A stretch of 41,540 nt of DNA from Arsenophonus sp052174495 (GCA_052174495.1 JBQMRR010000085.1:1-41540), one strand, 5' to 3'. Counted from the stretch's first letter, positions 8,829 to 19,539 are shown. Notes: generated by a model not told the origin, from the letters alone. Translations and numbers: made by a program.

Positions 8829-9890
8829 CTACTTTTTACTCCCTGCCTTAGGGTTATGCGTAATAAACATGGCATCACCATAACTAAAAAAACGATACTT
8901 CTCTGCAATTGCTTTTTGGTAGGCATTCATTGTATGCTGATAACCAGCAAAAGCAGATACCAACATAACTAAAGTAGATTTAGCTAAATGGAAATTAGTA
9001 ATCAATGCATCAACAATTTGAAAATGAAAGCCTTGATAAATAAAAATTCGAGTATCACCAAAAAATGGAGAAATGATTCTTTCTTTACACACAGAAGCTG
9101 CACTCTCTAATGATCGAATTGAAGTTGTACCAACTGCAATAACCCGTTTACCTCTCGCTTTACACGCCACTATTGCATCAACAACTTGTTCCGATACTTC
9201 AACATATTCTGCATGCATGGTATGTTCAGCAATATTTTCCACTCGAACAGGTTGAAATGTACCGGTACTAACATGTAGTGTTACAAACGCCATTGCTACT
9301 CCTTTTTGTCGTAGCTCCGCTAGTAATAATTCATCAAAATGTAATCCTGCCGTGGGTGCAGCAATAGCTCCAGGCCGTTGGCTATAAACCGTTTGATAAA
9401 GCACGCGATCAATCTCTTTATCATGGCGAGCAATATAGGGAGGTAAAGGTATATGACCAATATCATTTAAAATAACTAAGACATCTCGATTATCCTGGAA
9501 ACTAATTTCAAATAACGTATCGTGTCTTCCCAATATAATGGCTTTAACACTTTCATCATCACCTAATAATAATTTAGCTCCAACTTTTGGTGCTTTAGAA
9601 GCCCGAATATGTGCTAAAACTCGATGGAGATCTAATATACGCTCAATTAATACTTCAATTTTGCCACCAGAGATTTTGCGTCCATAAACACGAGCCGGTA
9701 TCACCTGGGTATTATTGAAAACCAGTAAATCACCTGATTCTATTTTATCAACAATATCAGTAAATATACCATGTCCTAGTTCACCTGTTGAACCGTTTAA
9801 AGAAAGTAACCGACAGTTACTACGTTTAGCTAAGGGATAATGGGCTATTAACTCATTAGGTAATTTAAAAGAAAAATCAGAGAGCCGCAT
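8829..9890 (-). CDS. queA: S-adenosylmethionine:tRNA ribosyltransferase-isomerase
   Basis: QueA transfers the ribosyl part of SAM to preQ1 in tRNA to make epoxyqueuosine. It is 353 residues (E. coli 356). Conserved segments in order are MRLSDFSFKLPNELIAHYP, GDLLVFNNTQVIPARVYGRK, GGKIEVLIER, HIRASKAPK, QRPGAIAAPTAGLHFDE, VTLHVSTGTFQPVR, VGTTSIRSLESA, and YRFFSYGDAMFIT near the end. NFHLAKSTL replaces the more usual NFHLPESTL, a mild change. It is the first gene of the queA-tgt-yajC-secD-secF block. Upstream and divergent is a dead acpH, as in E. coli, so the promoter for the block should lie in 9891-9994, though I cannot pick it out. Confidence 0.97.
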   Translation of the reverse strand: MRLSDFSFKLPNELIAHYPLAKRSNCRLLSLNGSTGELGHGIFTDIVDKIESGDLLVFNNTQVIPARVYGRKISGGKIEVLIERILDLHRVLAHIRASKAPKVGAKLLLGDDESVKAIILGRHDTLFEISFQDNRDVLVILNDIGHIPLPPYIARHDKEIDRVLYQTVYSQRPGAIAAPTAGLHFDELLLAELRQKGVAMAFVTLHVSTGTFQPVRVENIAEHTMHAEYVEVSEQVVDAIVACKARGKRVIAVGTTSIRSLESAASVCKERIISPFFGDTRIFIYQGFHFQIVDALITNFHLAKSTLVMLVSAFAGYQHTMNAYQKAIAEKYRFFSYGDAMFITHNPKAGSKK

Positions 9891-9994
9891 CTCATTACAC
9901 TATTTAATTAAAACAAGCGAATTAGTCTAATGCAGCAATAAAAACAGTGCAACAACTAAGCATCACGGAAACTAAAAATTCACTCAATAACACT

Positions 9995-10310
9995 ATGATT
10001 TTTACACGCTTACATTTAGTTCAACGAGCATAAAGTTGCTTATTTAGGAAACTTAATGGCGGATTTTATTTACAGTGATCTTAATATCTTGTATTCAGCA
10101 AACGTTGTGGTCAAGATCAGAATGCATAGTTATGTAGACAATTTACTGATTAGTACCTTAGTGATTAATACGAAGCAATTTTTTTGACTACCGTGTACCA
10201 TCGAGTTGTAGTGATCATGATTGATTTAATCTGTGATCATTTTCTTGATTTATATGAGGATCAAATCAAAACAAAATAAATTCTACTTAAATTTATTCAT
10301 TATTTTTACT
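9995..10310 (+). pseudogene. acpH: Decayed ACP phosphodiesterase
   Basis: AcpH removes the phosphopantetheine arm from acyl carrier protein. On the plus strand the segment starts MIF-TRLHLVQRA-stop-SCLF (family MNFLAHLHLAHLAESSLSG). It shifts frame to GNLMADFIYSD (family GNLLADFVRG), continues VVVKIRMHSYVDNLL (family VVAGIHMHRRIDVLTD), and after another shift gives VVVIMIDLICDHFLD (family ITLDVMWDHFLSRHW). These are the catalytic HD-like signatures in correct order and spacing. The place, divergent from queA, is the ancestral one. The C-terminal third (about 10311-10490) is too degraded to trace with confidence, and a dead IS1595-type element begins near 10505. At least three frameshifts or stops make it non-functional. 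Confidence 0.7.
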
Positions 10311-10504
10311 AGAAAATAAAACCTAACTTACATTATATCTCAAAAAAAATTTTAAGAATTAAATGAGTATTTATAGTCATAAAACTGGTTGATCCAACAT
10401 CCAAAACCTGAATATATTAGCCTATGTTGGTAAAGGTTGTTGGTAGAAATTTTTTGAAGGATTTTCGCTACAGTGTGGTTACCATGAAAAAGTAAACAGT
10501 AGTA

Positions 10505-11460
10505 AAGATTAAAAAGACTCTTTCATCACTTCCTGCTAACATAAATCTGCATCTCATTAGTTAGCTCGGCGACAATATATTAGATGATGTCGATCTATAA
10601 CATTAAAAAATAACTCATTTCATTTTATGTTATTACATATTATCCATAGTGGATATGTTATCCACTGTAGACATTGATTAGGATTACAGCGATATCATTA
10701 AAAATTCTAATTACAGAAAAACATTAACAATCTTACTATAAGTCCTTATAATGAAACTACATCACAAGGGTAAATAGTTTAGTTATCTGTGATCAATAAT
10801 ATTGAATATCTTGACTTTATAGGAGTCAGCGAAACAAATAGAGATTTGATTTGAAAACAGTGTTTAGATGACATGACTACTCCTTGTTTTAGCAGCGACA
10901 GTTAACCTTAATACACTAAGTGTTATTTATTGAAATCAACGAAACATTTTTCTCGAATCTTTTTAAAAAGAGAGGAACATTATATTCTCACATAGAAAAA
11001 TTAAAAAATACAGGAAATGATGAGATAAAAGAAAAAACGTTGATATTATAATCGCCTGAGGTAGACAAAGTTATCTGATCCATGAGACTCTTAAAGAGTT
11101 TAATGCAAAGTATATGAACCATTTTCTTGATCCAATTATCGATAAGAAGTTCATCACTTGCTTAAATAGAATTAAATGGTATGAAATCTTTTCAACTCTA
11201 TTGAGAACGAAATTAGTTATAATCGGATAAAAAAAGTTGACTAACTAGATAGTTCTTGATAAGAAATTATACATTCAAATGTGAATAGTTATATCAGCTG
11301 ATTATAAGTATATATAAGTAGATTTCGTAGTATTGGGTTTGTTTTATTTACCGAATTATCTATATCTGGAGAAGATTGTTTTAACCGTAATAGTTGAAAT
11401 ATAGAGGTGGCTAAAAATTGCTCTGCGAGAAAACCAGTAATCTTTACCAACATAGCCCTG
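10505..11460 (+). mobile_element. Dead IS1595-family (ISXO2-like) element, copy 1
   Basis: The transposase has lost its frame throughout, but scattered matches to the family stay in order. There is an N-terminal region corresponding to the zinc ribbon and QRYRC segment (about 10620-10720), a NLTGTPLAG-like stretch, then IEINETFF (family VEVDETFF, with the first catalytic Asp replaced) near 10935, and an LIRP-IIDKKFITC segment (family PVIDRDAILCTDGA) near 11130. Comparison with the copies at 18600-19530 and 38265-38785 shows all three share a parent. No inverted repeats or target duplications can be set with confidence. Confidence 0.65.
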
Positions 11461-12089
11461 TATAACAGTATGGTACGAAGATGTTATAAACTAACTAATT
11501 TAATTAGTTCTTTTGAATACTTTATTCTGCATAATTACGATTTTTTTGCTTTTTTGCAATTTATTTAGTAATGATCATTTTTTCCGAAACTAGGAAAAAA
11601 GTATCATCATTAATTGAAAGAAAACAAACTTACCTGATTGTAAACTAAGGTTTATTGCTAATTAAAATTAAATTATACTCTTTAGATCTTTGACACTATA
11701 TCAAAGTTGATTGGTAATAAAAGCATTTATAAAATGAAAATAACTAAAAGAATTATAAAGGGTAGTAACCAGGCATGATTAAATAATAAGCATTAAATAG
11801 TAATTTAATTTATTCGCAATATCAGGAATAAATGCTTGAAAAATTCAGAAGATTTTATTGCTTCTAATAAATCAAAAACTAGATAAATCAATATAATTAA
11901 CATAAATTATAACATAAATTATTATAAATCCTAGATGGATATATCTCTAACTATTTTAAAATAAAACTTATTATAATTTATACAATATATTCTGGATAAA
12001 TTGCGATTAATAATAGGAATAGAAAATTTAATTTAGTTTAGTTAATCATAAATTTGAGATTTTTATAGAAAGAGATAACCATAATACAC
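11461..12089. other. AT-rich desert with one long hairpin
   Basis: No gene or recognisable remnant was found on either strand. The only structure is an imperfect hairpin at 11569-11612: the left arm TAATGATCATTTTTTCC pairs with the right arm GGAAAAAAGTATCATCATTA around a 7-base loop, with a 3-base bulge. It has no clear gene to terminate and may be a relic of a mobile element end. Confidence 0.4.
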
Positions 12090-12605
12090 TATGATCTATG
12101 CTGCCACAGCTATGATGTTTCATGGATGTTCATGATCTAAGTGCTGTTTTATACTCTATGAGATGTTAATTTTTAAGAATTCATCTAGAATATAGGGTTC
12201 GGAGGAACCTCCTAGAGGCATAAAACAGGATGAATCAGGAAGACAACAGCACATGACTATATATTATTAGATCAATTGGTTTTTATTTAAAGAGATCTAG
12301 GATTTTTATCCTGAAAAAAAATAATGACAGACCGACTAAATTTTTTATGACACCTCTAAAAAAATTAGTTAGTCTGTCATTATCAATGTGAAAAGAGGAT
12401 GATAAAAGGCTTCGGATAAACAGGCTGTATAACATGTGAAGCCGCCTTATTCTCTTCCTTATTTACCTAATCTCGCTTTCTAGGAGATTTATTCAGAGTC
12501 ATCTGGTTGAATTCCTAAAAATTAACATATAGCAGAATATAAAATAGTACTTAGATCATGGCATCCTTGAAGGCAATTATAGCTAAACGCTGATAGCATA
12601 GTGTG
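12090..12605. repeat. Roughly 500-bp imperfect inverted repeat of an unidentified element
   Basis: Two copies of a roughly 250-bp sequence stand head to head: 12090-12352 on the plus strand and 12353-12605 on the minus strand. They meet at a near-perfect palindrome (12321-12383) whose arms begin ATAATGACAGAC and run into a run of T. A third copy lies at 35440-35695. Shared landmarks, moving inwards, are a CATGATCTAAG block, ATATGTTAATTTTTAG, an AATTCATCCAG-like block, a CTCCTAGA block, and the end sequence reading TTTTTTATGACACC. The end looks like an IS terminus, but I cannot name the family, and no protein match convinced me. Confidence 0.6.
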
Positions 12606-12724
12606 CTATTCTCAAAATTCGCGTACTTTTTCCCATCAGATCGGAAAAAGGAAAATATTTTTACAAAAAATAACTATAGATTACTGAGCGGGCAACAGTA
12701 TCATCGGTAAACGATAAAAAATAT

Positions 12725-12985
12725 GGCTATTATTATAAATATCATTTAGTATTGCTTTTTAGCAAAAGTAAGTTCAGAGATACTATAACTTTTAATCAAA
12801 ATAAATGCAGGCATTGTTAGTCTGAATAGCAGCTCTGCTTTTACGTGTTGTAGTTGTTCTGATGATGGAGCTTAATCATTATAATATTTTCTTTCACCTA
12901 TACTCATCAATAGGTAGCCTTGCCATGAATAGATAGGGTTGTACGATGAGGATTCATATAATGATTCCAGATCGAATTCTCTTTC
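12725..12985 (-). mobile_element. 5' fragment of a dead IS481-family element
   Basis: On the minus strand this matches the left end and the start of the transposase of the element at 31555-32625, including the terminal block ATCATTATATGAATCCTC and a degraded helix-turn-helix region. A second such fragment is at 19540-19790. Only the first 250 bp or so survive. The 120 bases between this and the inverted repeat to its left hold nothing I recognise. Confidence 0.5.
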
Positions 12986-13483
12986 TTAAGAAAGAGTTAT
13001 TATATTAATTAATAAAGGAAGAATTTCTTTGGTGCATTCTGTTTAGCTAAAGATTTCCCGATTGGATGATACACAATCAGGCACTTTTTACAGTATTAAT
13101 TCCTATTACTTTTAATATAAAAGTACTGCATACAGCATCTGGATTTACTTTTATTAAAAAATCCTCATTATCTTTAAGCGTAAATTAAAGATTTACTAAT
13201 CCCTGAACTCGTAGTTCAGGGGTATGTTTTCTACCTTGTTCAGGCATAATATGCTGTACATTCTAACTTACAGTAATAAGATGGTTAAAGAATAGGTAGA
13301 ATCAGCTAACTGTGCTCTAGTCTATTTAATTTTCGTAACTGTGATGATTTTTCTGCCTGATAAAGTCAGAAACGAGCCCCTGCTTATTAAAAGTGTTCAC
13401 AATCCTCAATGCGATTAATCGCATCTAAATAGCACCAATAATAAGGGGGAGTTACCCGATTCTTTTAAAGAAAGGGTCAATTT
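12986..13483. other. Unassigned stretch with a GC-rich hairpin
   Basis: No gene was seen. A perfect hairpin with 9-bp arms lies at 13201-13221 (CCCTGAACT, loop CGT, AGTTCAGGG). It is more GC-rich than its surroundings and is followed by a short T-rich stretch. Such hairpins are typical of the ends of IS200/IS605-type elements or of terminators, and I cannot decide between them. A second small inverted repeat (GGGTCAGA facing TTGACCC) lies on the minus strand at about 13465-13491, at the point where the carB remnant breaks off. Confidence 0.35.
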
Positions 13484-15366
13484 AATAGTGTCTGACCCAA
13501 CCATATTCCATAATTACATCTTCATATTGCTCGACTCTAATTATTTCTAATACATCTTCTAAAGTTATCAGTTTAAAATAAAGATGATCAGATCTGTCAT
13601 AATCAGTAAAAATCATTTTAAGATTACAGTTTATCACTATTGGTTGATAAACATCTTTACATAACATTAAAGGTGCATGAACACAGTAATAATTAACTCA
13701 ATTTTTACCCATACGATTCATTTCACTACCTAGTAGAAGAATTTTAATTTTGTTATTTCCAGGGATTGTCTCCACATTCATCTTTATAATGTGAAATATA
13801 GATAAACAGTATCTGTAGTAAATTTTTCGCACAAGTATAAACTCACTTAAAAACAGGATACAGTTTATATTCATCACGTAATTTACGGATTTTAGTTTCA
13901 GAAACACCAATTAATTTAGCTAAACGAATATTAGCAAACCCTTTTCATTTTAATATCTGCGAAAATTCTGCTAATAACTCATTAATATCAAACTTAGTGA
14001 TTTTCTCTTCTAAATAAACAGCCTTTTCAATCTGTACTGAGAACCAATAATTAATATTGCTTAAATTAAAGGCAGCATCTATAGATATATATCTGTACAG
14101 AAATCGAATCGGCTATATATCAAATGAGTTTAGCGCTAACGCTTTAACTCACGCAAATTTTTATTAACAAATCAAATTTATTTAAATCTATTTTAGAATC
14201 AAAATCTGTTGTGACAACTTCTAATCCATCTGTCCAATGCTTTTTATATAGATTCTTGAAAAGTTTGCTTAATAATCATTACTTCCGTTAACATATTTTT
14301 ATCTTAGTTGTTAAATAATGATTACTACCCGAAAATTTTTAAAATTAAAACGTAGAATATTAATCACGAGATAATTATATAGAAGGTTCAAAAGAGCCAG
14401 GTAATCCAACGAGCCGCCGATAATATCATTTTATTTAATTGATTAAGTGTATAACCACGGCAAGTTTTCCTGAAATCCTAGCAATAAATAAACCAGTTGT
14501 TTTTGATGCTAAGACTAAAGAAGGTGATAATCGTGAATTAATTTCAATAATAACTAAGTGGTAAATTTTAGGATTTTGATCAAATTAAACATTTTCACCA
14601 TCTGTTTCTACATTAATTTCTCGTAATATAGCCATCGATGTATTGCGGATGATTTAATATTCTTTATCAGTCAATGTTTGAGCAGATGTAATAGTAATAG
14701 AATCATCTGTATCGATCCAATTAAATTAGATCAATATTTTTAATAGAAAAGATAATGATATAATCATCATTATTATCAGCAACCACTTCCATTTCATATT
14801 CTTTCTAACCAATTACGATTTATCTATCAATAATCATTAGTTGGTAAAAGATCTAACCTTGTTAGACAAATATCTTTAAACTCTTCACAGTTATATGGAA
14901 TACCACCACTTAAATCATCCATGGTAAAATGAAGAGCAAATAATACATGGAAAGCCCATTTTCTGCTATTTTTGACACCTTCTTCCCTGGAAGAGATAAT
15001 TCCTGAGTGTGATTGTTCAAAGCCGATTTTCTTCATTGTTTTATGAAATCGTTACCGACCTTCTCTCTTATCAATTGCATCAGCTATTGTACCAATCATA
15101 GTAACAGAAAATTTTTTAATACATCTTTACGCTTTAATTTTAAAGCGTCATTTAAAATAATTAGCCGTCCCTATTCTAGGAAAAATCGCATCAGGACATT
15201 CTTTTTCGAGAATTTTATAAACCACTTTCTCACTGAATCAGTTCAATATAAGTGGTATCCGCCAGATCTGAATTTGTTATGATTATCGCCGAATTAGAAT
15301 TAATTAAAATAATTGATAACCCTTTTCACGTAGTACTTTATATTTTTGTGCACTTGAATAATCAAA
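13484..15366 (-). pseudogene. carB: Decayed carbamoyl-phosphate synthase large subunit, both ends missing
   Basis: CarB makes carbamoyl phosphate from bicarbonate, ATP and ammonia, feeding arginine and pyrimidine synthesis. Reading minus-strand frames from 15366 gives FDYSSAQ-YKVLREKGY, KILEKECPDAIFP, VTMIGTIADAIDK, MKKIGFEQSHSGI, GGIPYNCEEFKDICL, WLVRKEYEMEVV-type sequence, and a long middle stretch with few clean matches. The order then resumes with EKITKFDINELL, LAKLIGVSETKIRKLRDEY, KIKILLLGSEMNRMG (family KIMILGGGPNRIG), and INCNLKMIFTDYDRSDHLY with LEDVLEIIRVEQYEDVI. It breaks off after the equivalent of about residue 630 of 1073. The second carbamate-kinase domain is gone, and the first 25 or so residues were lost in the carA-carB deletion. 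Dozens of stops and shifts make it dead. Confidence 0.92.
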
Positions 15367-16470
15367 TAAGAGGTTCTACATCTTTAGGTGCAGGAGACCC
15401 GCTTCGGGATGTCATTAACGTGCAAATACAGGTTTATCGGTAGGATATATGCTTTGAAAATTACCATCAAATAGTGATTTATGAATTACTCGCAATTTAT
15501 CAGATAATGATCCATTATCAATGGCAAAATTGTGATTTTGTGTAGTAATCATAATCTGATTATTAACTAAATCTTTTATTCGATGGTTATCATCATAGGT
15601 CAAAATTTTATTTAACGGTATCGGGAAGCCCGCATTGGGCGGTGCCAGTAATTGATAATCTAAATAAATACCAAATAGGTATTTTTTGTTAAAAATGTTC
15701 AATTCTTTTAATTGCATAATTACAAGCTGTTGAATCGCACCAGGGCTATTAGAAATAAAAATGCATTAAGTGGCATTTTAATACTTTATTAGCCGGTGTT
15801 GTTGCTAGCGCACAATCGTTAAATAACAACCAGGATTAATGAGTAAACGTAAAATATTTCGTTAATACTAAAATCATAACCAACTACTACATGATAAGAT
15901 AATTGCTTAGGAGTTCTTGATAGCTGATAATCCATTTTCATTAAGATACTAACTCTCTTGCTTCTAAGCATAAATGTCTTTAGTAGCAACTTCTTTAGCT
16001 AAATTCAGCTATTTTGCTCCATTAAATGACTTGATTTTTTAATACAAAATTACATCTAAATTTTCACAAGTAATAATACAACCATTCTACCCTCTTTTCC
16101 CTTAATAGCCATGTAAACTTACGTGTATCAATATTAGCAATGGCGACTATTTATGGCGTCTTAAATAATTAAGAGAAACTTTCTTTTCCACGAAAAGTTA
16201 CTATAAGTTAAGGGTAAATCAGGTATTACAAGGCCTTGAGCCTGAATGACAGAAGACTCTTCATCATCTGGATTAATTTCTATGTTTTCAATATGTGGAT
16301 AAGTGAGTATAACAATTTAGCGAAAGTAGGAAGGATACAGTGAGGATTTATTGATAGTCAGTTATTGATGTGTTAAAACAACTTCTCCAACAGCAATTCT
16401 TTTAGCTACATAGGAATGACCATAAAACTGGGTTCCGTTTTCCAGAACCAATATAGTTAACTTAACAAAA
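15361..16470 (-). pseudogene. carA: Decayed carbamoyl-phosphate synthase small subunit, fused to carB
   Basis: CarA is the glutaminase that hands ammonia to CarB. Minus-strand frames give KLTILVLENGTQFYGHS at the start, TYPHIENIEINPDDEESS, QAQGLVIPDLPL, a scrambled centre, then a 100-codon open piece with FGIYLDYQLLAPPNAGFP (family FGICLGHQLLALASGA) and MITTQNHNFAIDNGSL, LRVIHKSLFDGNFQSIYPTD and KPVFAR. In that open piece the catalytic Cys and His of GICLGH read Tyr and Asp, so even the best part could not work. A probable GGAAGGG ribosome site lies near 16474-16480. The reading runs into carB sequence at the hexamer TTTGAT (15361-15366), marking a deletion of the carA end and carB start. Confidence 0.92.
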
Positions 16471-17214
16471 ATACCCTTCCAGGAAAATAAATTACGTACT
16501 TAGCATATTTATTTTTATACTTAAGTTAACAAATTTGTGTCAAAAATGGACTTAAATAAAATTTTTAGTAAATTGTATTATTTTAATAATAAATTCTGAT
16601 TGTATATCAAAATATAGTTTTTATTATTTTTTAATTAATTTATGATAAAATTAATATAATTAGTAAGATCATAAATTATCTTATGTAAGATAATCGATTG
16701 TATCGTATGATAACTGTAAAAGTATGATTTTAATAAATTTCATTATAATTATAATTAAGTGCGCAAAAACATATTAAATCAATAAGAGTTTTCATCTTAA
16801 ACGATAGAAAAAAGAAATTTTAACTAAAAACTAATAACGCTATAAATAAAGCTTAATTAAAAATTAATTATCATTTAATTAAATGATAATTTAAATAAAA
16901 ACTAAATATTTTTTATATTTAAAAATATCTTTTTATGGCTATAAAGCACTATTCTATTTTTAATCCCAAAGAGAATTTTAAAGAACTTTTTTAAAACCTG
17001 ATTCAACTTGATTTTTATACGTTACCTCTACTTTTTCAGTAAAATAACTAAAAATTTCTGTATATTTATCAATAATATAACCATTATAATCGTTGAAAAA
17101 TCAATACTGTTATTTTATTTTACAGTAATACCTTAGGGGTGAGGGAAGGGGCTCAATACTCTGCACAATTTTTAAATCACAGTTAATTAACTTGGTAATA
17201 ACAGGAATTATGCT
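16471..17214. other. Very AT-rich desert with two palindromes upstream of carA
   Basis: This is the former upstream region of carA, where dapB stands in enterics. I found no dapB sequence. Two inverted repeats are clear: 16675-16694 (ATTATCTTA, 2-base loop, TAAGATAAT) and a perfect 26-bp palindrome at 16866-16891 (half-site AATTATCATTTAA). On the minus strand 16978-17083 is a stop-free run ending KNQVESGFKKVL; I do not recognise it, and it may be a gene tail or chance. I cannot assign ARG boxes or promoters. Confidence 0.4.
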
Positions 17215-18600
17215 AATTTTTATGTATGTAATTTTTAGTTTAGGAGACAGTTTCGCTATTCCTGTTGATTGATTTCATAAATCATTTAAATAATAGAAAG
17301 ATGAGATAGTATGAAAGTCTACTCTACAGATATCCACGAAATCTAATATTATCTCTGATCCCTTGCATGAACGCATCCGTAATTGGTATTCCAGGATCTG
17401 ATAGACATTGTTATTGAGGCGTAGCTTGAATCTATGTTACAACAGTATACTTAAAACTTCCTTTTTAAAAAAGGAATATGCTACGTCACCCGTAATGCTT
17501 TTTGCTACAGTGAACTTATGCTGAATGATATTGGCATTTTAAGATTAAAGTGCTTAATATTAAAAAGTGAATCGCAATGGAAAACGAAATTGCTTCAAGA
17601 GCTCTAGCTGTACCTTATCTAAAGAGTCTAAAATGGCGAAGAGTTTCTACCATAAATTTTGTATCTACGAATCATCTCTACCGATAATTTCATGAAAGGC
17701 TCTGAACCACTTCTAAGTGAAAGCACATAATATCTTGATAAGTGCTATCAGAAAACTGATACAGCAATGACTTGAAGAGCATAGGCAAATTGTGTCTGCA
17801 TGATTTAAAATAGATACGAGTTACGTTTATTTCTTACCTGAATGGATAAGTCACACTCTGTCAGGCAAGCTGATCGCCTTTATCTGCTTATTAAGGGGGC
17901 GGGGACCACTCTTTTCACATGGATATAAGGAGCTTGTTGCACTCAAAAATAATTATCGATAACTAGAAATAAACTGGCTAAACTTATCAATAGCTTGTAA
18001 GCGCGCGGAACTTAACTGTATTTTCAGGCTTGCTGCGGAAGACGGTGTTTAGTTTTGAATGCAATGGTAAAAATATTTCTAGACACGCAGAAATAACGCT
18101 GCTGGGTATGCAAAATAACTAATGCACTTCTGGTTTCCGCTCCCCTAAAGGCATGTAACTAAAAATTAAAACAGCTTGCCGGACGATTGGATAGTAGAGA
18201 GCCGCGATGCCGGCAATAAACTCTTTAATATTTTATTGGTAAAGTTCTCAACATATCACCCCAGTGATAAAGAAACTGGAGAAAATTTAAAAGAATGGCT
18301 GGCATTCTATGGCTTTTAGTCAGTATACTAGTTGGCGTCAATAAGAGTGAGGAATCTAATTTTGAATATTGGTTTTTTCAACAGATAGCTCATGAAGCCA
18401 GCAGGTAGAGCACTGTGGTTAAAAATAACCCTTTAAATGACTGGTTCCTGTCTACTCAGAATAGCTGTAACCGGATAAAGGGATTTGATTTCCTGATCAT
18501 ACTGGTAAACAACATTTAATTTAAAGATAAAAATAAATTTCTGAAGAATTAGCATGCAAATGCCTTTTTAACTGACATACACCAGATTTATTAATAGTTA
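17215..18600 (+). mobile_element. Dead IS256-family (mutator type) element, full length
   Basis: This is a degraded copy of about 1.38 kb of the element also seen at 23605-25035 and 29605-30995. Family landmarks in order are DPLHERIRN near 17360 (start of the transposase), an EEFLP-LYLKGIS-like stretch near 17640-17700, DRLYLL and KELVALKNNYR near 17870-17960 (family GRKELIAVKDGYRES), and the C-terminal part ending with a shared terminal block near 18550-18600 that contains ACACCAGATTTATTAATAGT. No frame is open for more than a few dozen codons. It abuts the IS1595-type copy that follows. Confidence 0.75.
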
Positions 18601-19535
18601 GAGATTCTTTCCTCGCTTCCTAACAGTATAAAACTGTATCTCATTATAGCCTGCCTTAGGGTTAATGTGTTGAATGATATCAATTCAACTGTTGAAACAA
18701 CTTATTCCACTTTACCCTGTCATTATTGTCATAATGAACATGTTAACCGCTGAGATATTTATTTAAGGTTACAGTAATTTTTTATCATAAAATACCTGAT
18801 TGCAGGAAAGCATTTAATAATCTTACTGAAAGTCCTCTCCTCTAGGAAGAAGACACTATAAGGATAAATGGTTTAATTATCTGCGATATATGTTGAATAA
18901 CTTAACTTTACAAGAATCAATAAAACAAATAGAAATTAATTTGAAAGCAGCATTTAGGATGGCATCACTGCTTTTCTTTCTTTAACTGGGACAGCCAACA
19001 TAAGTTTTATATAATGATATTATTGAGGTTGACGAAACATTTTTTTATAAACCTTTTAAAGGAAAACATTGTATCTCACATAAATAAAGATATAAACGCG
19101 AGAGAAAACCAGATAAAAGAAAAGAACAAATCTTGGCCTTAATCCTCCGAGATCGACAGGTCTAAAAGAGATAAAACTCTTTAAGAGCTTAATGCAGAGT
19201 ATATTGGCTGTTTTCTTGATCTAATTATTCATAAAGAGTTCATCCTTTATCAGATGAAGCTAAATAGTACGAAACCTTTTCTAGTTAACATGAAATTAGT
19301 TACCATCCCCCGAATAAGGCGAAATAAGTAGAGATTTATTGATAAGAAATTCTATATTTAAATCTCAACAGTTATATCAGCCGATTAAAGATAGCTGAGT
19401 AGCTTATATGGTATAGAGTCTTATTTACTAAATTATCTGGCCTGCAGAAGATTGTTGAATCTGCAAGAATTGAAATACAGATATAGATATAAATTGCTCT
19501 GCGAGCAAAGCATCAATCTTTCTCGACATAGTCGA
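18600..19535 (+). mobile_element. Dead IS1595-family (ISXO2-like) element, copy 2
   Basis: This copy shows the family most clearly. The N-terminal zinc-ribbon region near 18720-18760 reads CHYCHNEHVNR-like across frames, followed by the LRLQ-Y-like and FNNLTE segments. IIEVDETFF (catalytic DDE start) lies at about 19020-19050, then FKGKHCISH and the PIIHKEFIL region near 19220. Everything between is broken by shifts and stops. It begins directly where the IS256-type copy ends and is followed at once by an IS481-type fragment, so three families are stacked here. Confidence 0.7.
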
Positions 19536-19539
19536 TGAT

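Noticed and set aside
9073..9255. Plus-strand open frame of 60 codons
   Set aside because: Antisense shadow of queA.
16471..16700. ArgR boxes and PurR or pyrimidine control sites upstream of carA
   Set aside because: Several AT-rich strings resemble half-sites, but in such AT-rich DNA they are not distinguishable from chance and the gene is dead.
18395..18435. tRNA-like string (AGCCAGCAGGTAGAGCACTG)
   Set aside because: It resembles a D-arm by chance, but no acceptor stem, anticodon arm or TTC loop can be formed, and it lies inside an IS256-type transposase remnant.
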